NCBI GenBank assembly: GCA_946404495.1
Contig: CAMJDT010000002.1
Coordinates: forward strand, 25,753 to 89,752
Direction of reading: 5' to 3'
Length of the DNA stretch: 64,000 nt
Source of the DNA: an uncultured Bacteroidales bacterium
Lineage (GTDB): Bacteria > Bacteroidota > Bacteroidia > Bacteroidales > Paludibacteraceae
Shown piece by piece: positions 8,485-14,491 of this stretch. A model generated the notes under the pieces. The model did not search any database. It was not told the DNA's origin and saw only the letters and a program-made list of their open reading frames with translations. Each line of letters begins with the position of its first letter. Within the stretch, counting starts at the first letter, position 1. Made by a program: the position numbers and the translations under genes.

Positions 8485-9684
8485 GTTACCAAGCACGTCA
8501 AATTCCGTGCCATCCTTTACGATAACGAGTCGTCCGTTTCGGAAATATTTCGTTACCGTCGGCGTCTCTGTGCTCTCCTCAATGCCTTGCGGCAGGCCGG
8601 GAACGCTGATATTTACGGCTCCGGACACATTGGTGATGGTCAGACGGCCTAAGGTGGAATCGTACAGGTAGCCTGCACCTGTCACTGACAAATTGGCAGG
8701 GTGACTGCCATCCGGGGCTGACACATAGCACACGAATCCGGCAGGTGTCGTATAGTCGTAGTGCGGTTGGACGATGGCCGAGGTGGAGTAGTTGACGGGG
8801 TAGGAGGTCACATTAGCATTGTTCTTCAGAATCAGCATCGCAATCTCCGGGAAGTCGATAAAGGGATTGCGGTTGCCCTGATAGTTCTGTGCGCCGTCGT
8901 TGCGCACCATCTCCGTCAGCGACGGAGGATCCTGCATATGCCATTTGAGCATCACCATCAGCGACTCAAATACGCCGTTTGCTCCGAGTTTATCCAGCAG
9001 CTGCGCATTGCCGTTGTAGAGCGCATTCTGGTAGCCGCCGTATTGGCCGTATACAAGATAGTCATATAGGATCACGCGCGCGGCGTCCCCGCGATAGGTA
9101 CCGTTGTTGGACGCACGGTACAGCGGATTATTGATGGCCACATCATTGGGGTCGTAGTAACTGCCGCTCTCGCCGTACGCTACGTTGCCGCGGTCGGAGT
9201 TGATGGCCGTGGAGGCGGGACGTACGGACTGCATGTCGTATCCCATTGCTATATTCTTGTCCGCGCCCTTCGATTGCGGCCACGTGTGCTCGCGGTTATA
9301 GGTCGCTCCATAATCCCAGGTGCCGTTCATCGATTGCCCGTCGTAGTAACCGATGATATTCCCTTGTGTATTGAGGTCTCTGTCTACGTTCACATAGTCC
9401 CACCGCAAGCTGTTATAGCTGAATCCTCCTCCGCCCAAGCGGCAGGTCGTTCCCATCAGTGCGTTCAGCCGTCCGAAGAGCGTAGCGTCATCGAGGGTCA
9501 TCAGGCTGTCATAGATGAGGTTGCCGGTGTAGTACGCGGCCTGTTTCTGCAGGTAAGCTGTGTACGCGGTCTTGCCCTCGTCGGAGGCTACGTGCGCCTG
9601 CATGTCTATACCTTGGGCCAATCCCTTCAGGGCGATCCAACCCACTGCCATCAGCACCATTGTGCGAAAAAATGTGTTATTCAT
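8464..9684 (-). CDS. Secreted endonuclease I with type IX sorting tail
   Basis: A 406-residue exported nuclease of the endonuclease I family (PF04231 type), non-specific metal-dependent enzymes of the His-Me finger class. The core motif is YNREHTWPQSKG, with the catalytic His and Asn typical of the family, followed by DMQSVRP, RGDAARVILYDY and NRNPFIDFPE. The N-terminus is a signal peptide ending near GLAQG. The C-terminal 45 residues (TKYFRNGRLVIVKDGTEFDV) look like a type IX sorting domain, so the enzyme is likely at the cell surface or released. It is divergent from the MATE gene and upstream of groES-groL. Confidence 0.88.
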   Translation of the reverse strand: MNNTFFRTMVLMAVGWIALKGLAQGIDMQAHVASDEGKTAYTAYLQKQAAYYTGNLIYDSLMTLDDATLFGRLNALMGTTCRLGGGGFSYNSLRWDYVNVDRDLNTQGNIIGYYDGQSMNGTWDYGATYNREHTWPQSKGADKNIAMGYDMQSVRPASTAINSDRGNVAYGESGSYYDPNDVAINNPLYRASNNGTYRGDAARVILYDYLVYGQYGGYQNALYNGNAQLLDKLGANGVFESLMVMLKWHMQDPPSLTEMVRNDGAQNYQGNRNPFIDFPEIAMLILKNNANVTSYPVNYSTSAIVQPHYDYTTPAGFVCYVSAPDGSHPANLSVTGAGYLYDSTLGRLTITNVSGAVNISVPGLPQGIEESTETPTVTKYFRNGRLVIVKDGTEFDVLGNELKIEN

Positions 9685-9716
9685 ATGCGGTATGTTTTCG
9701 TTTTCAGTTCAGCCTG

Positions 9717-9748
9717 CAAAGATACGACAATTTTTCGAATTATACAAG
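9717..9748 (-). promoter_or_regulatory. Promoter of endonuclease I (and perhaps groES-groL)
   Basis: The minus-strand -7 element TATCTTTG (9724-9717) sits 20 bp from CTTG (9748-9745), a one-base variant of the -33 TTTG, extended as TATAATTCG. It is divergent from the MATE promoter, with the two -33 elements 26 bp apart. Confidence 0.7.
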
Positions 9749-9774
9749 TATTTGCCCCAAAAAATGCAGAAATA

Positions 9775-9806
9775 TTTGCATATCTCAGATTATTTTTGTA
9801 ATTTTG
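9775..9806 (+). promoter_or_regulatory. Promoter of the MATE gene
   Basis: TTTGCATATCTCA with TTTG at 9775-9778, then a 20-bp spacer, then TAATTTTG at 9799-9806. The predicted transcript start is near 9810, about 12 nt before the GTG start. Confidence 0.8.
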
Positions 9807-9821
9807 CACGCTGGTAGCGTA

Positions 9822-11234
9822 GTGAGTTATTCGTTTCGTACATATTATCCCTATTACCGGCGCAACCTCAAGTTGGCCTTTCCGGTGATGCTGACGCAGT
9901 TCGGAGCTGCGTTGGTCGGTCTTGCCGACTCCATTATGGTAGGTCACTACAGCACGGCGGACTTGGCGGCGGTCAGTTTCTCCAATGCCTTGTTCTTTAC
10001 CGTCATGGTCTTTTCGATGGGGGCGCTTATGGGTATAACGCCGCTGGTCGGTAACGTCCACGGACGTCTGGAACAGCTGCTCGCCGACGGCACTACGGAC
10101 TCCGAGATTGCCCACAAGCATGAGCAGATTACCTCCTATTTCATCAACGGTCTGGTCTTCACGGTCCTCATGTGCATCTTCTCCTTGCTCATTCTCGCTC
10201 CTTGCATCGGCTGCCTCGATGCCTTCGGTCAGGAACCAGCCGTGGTTCGTTGCGCGCGACCCTACTACATCCTCATCGTCCTATCCATCGTGCCCTTTCT
10301 GCTTTTTACTTTCAGTAAACAGTTCCTCGAGGGGCTCGGCAACACCACCGTTGCGATGCTGATCACCATTGGTTGCAACCTGCTCAATATCTTCCTCAAC
10401 TGGCTCTTCATCTTCGGTCACTGGGGCTTTCCCGCGCTGGGAGCGGAGGGAGCAGGCTGGGCGTCGCTCATCGCCCGCTGCCTGATGCCGGTGTGTTTCT
10501 TCGTCGCAATGCTTTGCAAGGCCGATTGGCGCCGCTACCTCACGTCGATTCGCAGCTATCTCATCACCCGTCGCCAAGTGCAATACCTCATCACCCTTGG
10601 CGTCCCGATCGGTTTGCAGTCTTTCGCCGAAGCCTTCCTCTTCACGGCTTCGTTTGTTATCATCGGTTGGATCAGCAAGGAGTCGCTTGCGGCGCACCAT
10701 ATCGCCAACCAAATGGCCGATCTGACCTTCATGCTGGCGCTTGGCATCGGTTCGGCTACCACGATCCGCGTCTCCCACCAGCTCGGCAAGGGCGACCTCC
10801 AAGCCGTGCGCCTGGCGAGTCACGCGTCGGTGCATCTCTGCCTTCTGATGAATACCATCGGCGCGGCCATTATGATCTTCGGACGCAACCTGATTCCCTA
10901 TATCTTCACCGATGATCCCGAAGTTATTCCGATCGCTTCGACGCTGCTCATCATTGCCGGCACGTTCCAGTACGCCGACGGACTCCAATGCATCGGAGCC
11001 GCGATGCTGCGTGGCATTCAGGATGTGCGCGTGCCGATGCAGATAGCTTTGTTCGCGTATATCGGCGTTGCGCTCCCGTTAGGTCTCGTGCTCACCTTCC
11101 CCTTGGGTCTCGGCGCCAAAGGTATGTGGATATCCTTCGTCATCGCCCTCGCCATCCCCGCCGTCCTCTTCCACATCCGCTTCCATCGCCAACTCACCCG
11201 CCTCCATCGCCAACTCCCCCGCTTCCATCGCTAA
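9822..11234 (+). CDS. MATE family multidrug/cation antiporter
   Basis: A membrane exporter of about 470 residues of the MATE family, which moves cationic drugs or metabolites out against Na+ or H+. The first helix carries FPVMLTQFGAALVGLADSIMVGHY, typical of MatE domains, and there are about 12 segments with two MatE repeats. No ATG precedes the first helix downstream of the promoter, so I choose the GTG at 9822. The C-terminus is odd: its last residues (RFHRQLTRLHRQLPRFHR) are encoded by a 21-bp tandem repeat that contains the stop codon and continues beyond it. Substrate unknown. Confidence 0.88.
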   Translation: MSYSFRTYYPYYRRNLKLAFPVMLTQFGAALVGLADSIMVGHYSTADLAAVSFSNALFFTVMVFSMGALMGITPLVGNVHGRLEQLLADGTTDSEIAHKHEQITSYFINGLVFTVLMCIFSLLILAPCIGCLDAFGQEPAVVRCARPYYILIVLSIVPFLLFTFSKQFLEGLGNTTVAMLITIGCNLLNIFLNWLFIFGHWGFPALGAEGAGWASLIARCLMPVCFFVAMLCKADWRRYLTSIRSYLITRRQVQYLITLGVPIGLQSFAEAFLFTASFVIIGWISKESLAAHHIANQMADLTFMLALGIGSATTIRVSHQLGKGDLQAVRLASHASVHLCLLMNTIGAAIMIFGRNLIPYIFTDDPEVIPIASTLLIIAGTFQYADGLQCIGAAMLRGIQDVRVPMQIALFAYIGVALPLGLVLTFPLGLGAKGMWISFVIALAIPAVLFHIRFHRQLTRLHRQLPRFHR

Positions 11235-11270
11235 CTCACCCGCCTCCATCGCCAACTCCCCCGCCTCTCG
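11177..11270. repeat. 21-bp tandem repeat across the MATE stop codon
   Basis: Four copies of a 21-bp unit (form ccgcYtccatcgcYaactcMc) and a partial fifth. The stop codon at 11232-11234 is inside copy three, where a C to T change turns cgccaa into cgctaa. The repeat therefore encodes the tail and continues into the 3' flank. Confidence 0.93.
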
Positions 11271-11301
11271 TAACATTTTTTGTGCGATTGTTGCAAAAAT
11301 A

Positions 11302-11333
11302 TTTGCATATATCAAAAAAATGTTGTATCTTTG
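11302..11333 (+). promoter_or_regulatory. Promoter of the RAYT-like transposase (predicted leaderless)
   Basis: TTTG at 11302-11305 (extended TTTGCATATATCA), a 20-bp spacer, TATCTTTG at 11326-11333. The ATG at 11338 begins five bases after the -7 element, where transcription is expected to start. Confidence 0.78.
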
Positions 11334-11337
11334 CAGC

Positions 11338-12705
11338 ATGAATACGAGCGATGATATTTTCGCGGGACGTTTGTCCCGCGCAGTAAACGAAGAGAATTCG
11401 CTTTCGTCCCCTTCTTCGGACAATCGTCCGAAGCCCTCTTCGTCCCCTTCTTCGGACAAACGTCCGAAGCCCGTTTCGTCCCCTTCTCGGAATAACCATT
11501 CCGAGCCCGTTTCGTCCCCTTCTCGGAATAATCATTCCGAGCCTTCTTCGTCCCCTTCTTCGGACAAACGTCCGAAGCCCTCTTACTATGCTCCCATCAA
11601 GCGCAATACCCTTCGCCGTAAGGAAGGCCATGATTACTACTCACCCTCTATCTATCTTATTACCGTCTCTACTTTCGATCATCAGCGCCTCTTAGGTACC
11701 TTAGTGGGCGATACTGCGGATGTGGCTAAGATTGTGCCTACAACGCTCGGAAATAGTGTTATTAATCTCTTTAAAGGCATCGAAGCTTATGTGCAGGATA
11801 AGACAGGCTGCCATGTGCAGATATTACAGTACCAACTCATGCCCGATCATTTTCATGGTATCATTCATATTAAAGATCGGCTCCCTTCCTCTCTCCCCTT
11901 AGGACGTATCATCGGTCGTTGGAAAGGAGCTTGCTCGCGTGTATTTTGGGCTTCCTCCTCTCCTTCTTCGTCCCCTTCGTCGCCCTCTGCTTTGTCTTCG
12001 TCCCCTTCTTCGGACAAACGTCCGAAGCCCGTTTCGTCCCCTTCTTCGTCCCCTGCTTTGTCTTCGTCCCCTTCTCGGAATAATCATTCCGAGCCTTCTT
12101 CGTCCCCTTCTTCGGACAAACGTCCGAAGCTCCCTCCTCTCTTCTCGGATGGCTTCAATGATCGCGTCCTTAATCGTCAGGGACAATTGCAGCATTGGAT
12201 TACCTATCTTCGTAATAATCCCCGCCGCCTTTGGATTAAGTACCATTTCCCGGATAGATATCGTAAGAAACACGAGTTCGCGGCAGGTAAGAACCGCTAT
12301 CCCTACACAGCGATGGGCGAGTCATTTCTGGTAACTTACCCGGAGAGGGTACAGGTGCGTTGCCATCGTAATTTAAGCGATGCCGAGATACAAGCCGAGG
12401 TGGCCCGTTACCTGGACTTGGCACGCAGTGGGGTAGTGCTCGTTTCACCTTTTATCTCGCCTGGCGAGAAAGCCGTCTATGAAGCTTGTTACGCGGAGCA
12501 TTTAAAGATGATTCGTATCATCAATAGAGGCATCGACGGACAATTCAAGTTCCCCTCAGGACGTGATCTGGAGGGCTGTTATGCGGGCTTTCTGCTTGTC
12601 TTAGCACCTTATATGGAAGGCGCTCCGGAGACTGCTGACGTGCGTATCTCCCGCGCCCAATGTCTCAATTTGAATGCCTTTGCCGAGGACCTCGCTACAA
12701 TCTAA
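11338..12705 (+). CDS. RAYT-like HUH transposase with internal palindrome arrays
   Basis: A 455-residue protein of the Y1 (IS200/REP-associated tyrosine) transposase superfamily, enzymes that cut single-stranded DNA at hairpins through a tyrosine. The HUH motif is MPDHFHG (His171, His173) after the IYLITVSTFDHQR strand. The likely catalytic tyrosine is Tyr290 in WITYLRNNP. A C-terminal domain (about 310-455; VVLVSPFISPGEKAVYEA) resembles a DprA/LOG-like Rossmann fold. Two Ser/Pro/Lys-rich inserts, about residues 22-82 and 205-264, are encoded by 36-bp palindrome units and do not belong to the family core; the second splits VFW from LFSDGFNDR. The start at 11338 is chosen because earlier ATGs lie in the promoter. 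Confidence 0.8.
   Translation: MNTSDDIFAGRLSRAVNEENSLSSPSSDNRPKPSSSPSSDKRPKPVSSPSRNNHSEPVSSPSRNNHSEPSSSPSSDKRPKPSYYAPIKRNTLRRKEGHDYYSPSIYLITVSTFDHQRLLGTLVGDTADVAKIVPTTLGNSVINLFKGIEAYVQDKTGCHVQILQYQLMPDHFHGIIHIKDRLPSSLPLGRIIGRWKGACSRVFWASSSPSSSPSSPSALSSSPSSDKRPKPVSSPSSSPALSSSPSRNNHSEPSSSPSSDKRPKLPPLFSDGFNDRVLNRQGQLQHWITYLRNNPRRLWIKYHFPDRYRKKHEFAAGKNRYPYTAMGESFLVTYPERVQVRCHRNLSDAEIQAEVARYLDLARSGVVLVSPFISPGEKAVYEACYAEHLKMIRIINRGIDGQFKFPSGRDLEGCYAGFLLVLAPYMEGAPETADVRISRAQCLNLNAFAEDLATI
11404..11589 (+). repeat. REP-like palindrome array, N-terminal coding part
   Basis: Five 20-bp palindromes begin at 11414, 11450, 11486, 11522 and 11558, exactly 36 bp apart. Numbers 1, 2 and 5 are CTTCGGACAAACGTCCGAAG or a near copy; 3 and 4 are CTCGGAATAATCATTCCGAG or a near copy. 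Each has 8-bp arms and a 4-nt loop. The 16-nt linkers are close to CCCTCTTCGTCCCCTT. Because 36 is a multiple of three, the array encodes 12-residue repeats of the SSPSSDKRPKP and SSPSRNNHSEP types. Confidence 0.95.
11949..12132 (+). repeat. REP-like palindrome array inside the transposase core
   Basis: Pyrimidine-rich linkers carry palindromes at 12008-12027, 12074-12093 and 12110-12129, of the same two types as the N-terminal array. The segment encodes about 60 Ser/Pro-rich residues between the HUH region and the tyrosine helix and keeps the frame open. Confidence 0.93.
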
Positions 12706-12882
12706 TCTCCTTCGTCCCCTTCTCCTTCTAATCATTCCGAAGCCCTCTTCGTCCCCTTCTTCCTTCGTCCCCTTCTCGTTCTAATCATTCCGAGCCCTCT
12801 TCGTCCTCTTCTTCGGACAAACGTCCGAAGCCCTCTTCGTCCCCTTCTTTCTTCGTCCCCTTCTCGTTCTAATCATTCCGAG
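12706..12882 (+). repeat. REP-like palindromes in the 3' flank of the transposase gene
   Basis: The array continues past the stop codon. One perfect palindrome lies at 12811-12830. Three decayed copies, near 12727-12742, 12774-12794 and 12863-12882, keep the right arm (ATTCCGAG or ATTCCGAAG) while the left arm is changed (CTCGTTCT in two of them). The linkers are of the CTTCGTCCCCTT kind. These may also end the transcript. Confidence 0.88.
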
Positions 12883-13156
12883 TTTGATTTCGCCTGTTTT
12901 TTGACAAAAAGTCCCGCTAATACAGATTATTCTTACCAAATCTACCATTTTTCTCCCCAAATATTTGCATATCTCAAAAAAAAGCAGTACTTTTGCACCG
13001 TCATTTAGCGGAAGCCCCCGACAATCAACCGACGGTCACCCGACGGTCAAGACCAATGACGGCACTCTGGCAGCCCAAAAATGACCCGATTTTTTAGTAT
13101 TAAAATTACTATATTATATATTATATATATATAATATACTTTAAACCCTCAATTTT
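12883..13156 (+). promoter_or_regulatory. Promoter and long structured leader of the 13157 gene
   Basis: No gene is seen here. The promoter is TTTG (12964-12967, extended TTTGCATATCTCA), 20 bp, then TACTTTTG (12988-12995), giving a leader of about 155 nt. Its first bases (CCGTCATT, 12998-13005) can pair with AATGACGG at 13055-13062. Between them are two copies of CCGACGGTCA (13029 and 13040). An AT-only hairpin (13110-13120 with 13128-13138, 11-bp arms) stands 18 nt before the ATG. The role of the leader is unknown. Confidence 0.7.
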
Positions 13157-13507
13157 ATGGCAGAAATAGAATTAGCATCAGGTATCAACCAAATGCATGG
13201 CAAAGCCAACGGTTCCGACCCCGGGTACTTCTACGTTCGTAAAGGCAAGCAGTTCTTCCGCACCCGCGAGGAAACGTACCAGAAAAACCAATCACCTAGG
13301 CAGAAATACAACTCTGCCGCCTTTGCTTATGCGAATTCGTATATGGCCCAAAATTACGGCTCTCCCGAAGGAAAAGCCCAACTGCAGGCCGAATACGAAG
13401 CCGCTCATTATATTGGCTCCAATGGCAATAAATACACTACTGCGTGGTCCTGGAAATTCAACTCCCTCCAATTTGAGTATAAACAAACACATCCCTTTGA
13501 GGGCTGA
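13157..13507 (+). CDS. Small protein of unknown function
   Basis: A 116-residue soluble protein with no signal peptide or membrane segment that I can see. It is rich in aromatic, Gln, Lys and Asn residues (YFYVRKGKQFFRTREETYQ, then QFEYKQTHPF at the end). I do not recognise a family. Good codon structure, a clear promoter 160 bp upstream and an ATG preceded by an A/T-rich leader support it as a real gene. It is followed after 14 bp by a lipoprotein gene, so the two are probably one transcript ending at the hairpin at 14442-14475. Proximity to the transposase may make it an accessory gene. Confidence 0.65.
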   Translation: MAEIELASGINQMHGKANGSDPGYFYVRKGKQFFRTREETYQKNQSPRQKYNSAAFAYANSYMAQNYGSPEGKAQLQAEYEAAHYIGSNGNKYTTAWSWKFNSLQFEYKQTHPFEG

Positions 13508-13521
13508 TAACTGAATCGCAT

Positions 13522-14439
13522 ATGAAACGAATCCTCTTTTGTTTGGCATTGGCCGCGATGCTTGCGGCATGTCAGAAACCACAGACGCTCGCTGAACGGG
13601 CTGCTGAACTCTGTGCTTATATCCCAGATCATGAGTTGCTGGAGAAGTCGCGCGACTACATGACGCCGGACTTCTATGCCGTGCTCGATACGATGTTCTA
13701 CCGCCTGCCGGCACACGAAGCGTTGGACCACGAATGGCTCTACTATTTCGTCACCGGCAACGGAGGCACGATTGCTGACTATGAGGTCATTGAGGTGGAG
13801 CAGACCGACCCGACGCACGCCGTAGCAACGATCTCGGTGCGCCAAAAATGGGAGGACGGTTCGTTTGATCAGGAGAGCGATATCGAGGAGCACACGATGT
13901 TGATGGAACGTGTGGAGGGCAAATGGTTGATGGCTGATTTTGATGACCACAAGGCCGACTGCATCCGTTATATTGCCATCAATCGCAAGGAGCAAGCCAT
14001 CCGTCAGGCCATTAGTGACTACCTGCTTCGTGAGGTGGCGCCCTATTACCTGCAAGGCGACCTCTGCGTTCCCGCGCTGCTGATCGCCCGCGAGGAGGAC
14101 GATTGCGTGTGGGGCGACTTTTGGGTATTCTGGTACAATCAGGTCGGCGACACGCTCAAGACCGTTTCCGGCGGCAGCCATCCGGGACGGATGACGCTTC
14201 GCTACGAAGACGGACGGCCGCAAGTCGTTGACTTCGAGCGCGTGGAAGACGGTTCGCGATTCATGCCTACTGCCCAACGGATCTTCGGCGACTACCTCGA
14301 TATCTTCATGAACATGCACGCCAACGAATCCGTCCGTGAGGCCGTACGGCGCGAGCAGTTAAGCGAGTACGTGCAGCAACACTCCTTGCCCGTACACTAC
14401 TATCAGGACTACGGTTGGGAGGCAAAGGAATTGGAATAA
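13522..14439 (+). CDS. Lipoprotein of unknown function, DUF3828-like
   Basis: A 305-residue protein with a lipoprotein signal (LALAAMLAAC, Cys17). Segments such as GGTIADYEVIEVEQTDPTHA and EDGRPQVVDFERV recall small NTF2-like or DUF3828-type lipoproteins of Bacteroidales, seemingly twice in the chain (about 20-150 and 155-280). The match is weak, so the family is tentative. The protein should be anchored in the envelope. It follows the 116-residue protein gene by 14 bp and is closed by a strong hairpin. No catalytic motif is apparent. Confidence 0.65.
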   Translation: MKRILFCLALAAMLAACQKPQTLAERAAELCAYIPDHELLEKSRDYMTPDFYAVLDTMFYRLPAHEALDHEWLYYFVTGNGGTIADYEVIEVEQTDPTHAVATISVRQKWEDGSFDQESDIEEHTMLMERVEGKWLMADFDDHKADCIRYIAINRKEQAIRQAISDYLLREVAPYYLQGDLCVPALLIAREEDDCVWGDFWVFWYNQVGDTLKTVSGGSHPGRMTLRYEDGRPQVVDFERVEDGSRFMPTAQRIFGDYLDIFMNMHANESVREAVRREQLSEYVQQHSLPVHYYQDYGWEAKELE

Positions 14440-14441
14440 AA

Positions 14442-14475
14442 CATCATCTGCCTCGTTTAGGCGGGGCAGATGATG
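14442..14475. terminator. Hairpin between convergent genes (bidirectional terminator-like)
   Basis: An 11-bp perfect stem (CATCATCTGCC at 14442-14452 with its complement at 14465-14475) extends by three further pairs around a 6-nt loop. It lies between the ends of two convergent genes. No long T tract follows on either side, so intrinsic termination is likely but not certain. Confidence 0.6.
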
Positions 14476-14491
14476 CGAAGTGTAGTCATGC

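Noticed and set aside
11404..11589. CRISPR-like array with 36-bp period
   Set aside because: The repeats are contiguous palindrome plus linker units with no unique spacers, they lie in a coding frame, and no cas genes are near. They fit REP-like elements instead.
11079..12273. Antisense ORFs rich in Arg/Gly over the transposase gene
   Set aside because: They arise because the 36-bp and 21-bp repeats lack stops on both strands. They have no promoter, start context or known domain.
13110..13138. Terminator at the AT-only hairpin
   Set aside because: It lies just before a start codon with no GC in the stem and no T tract after it; it is better seen as a leader structure.
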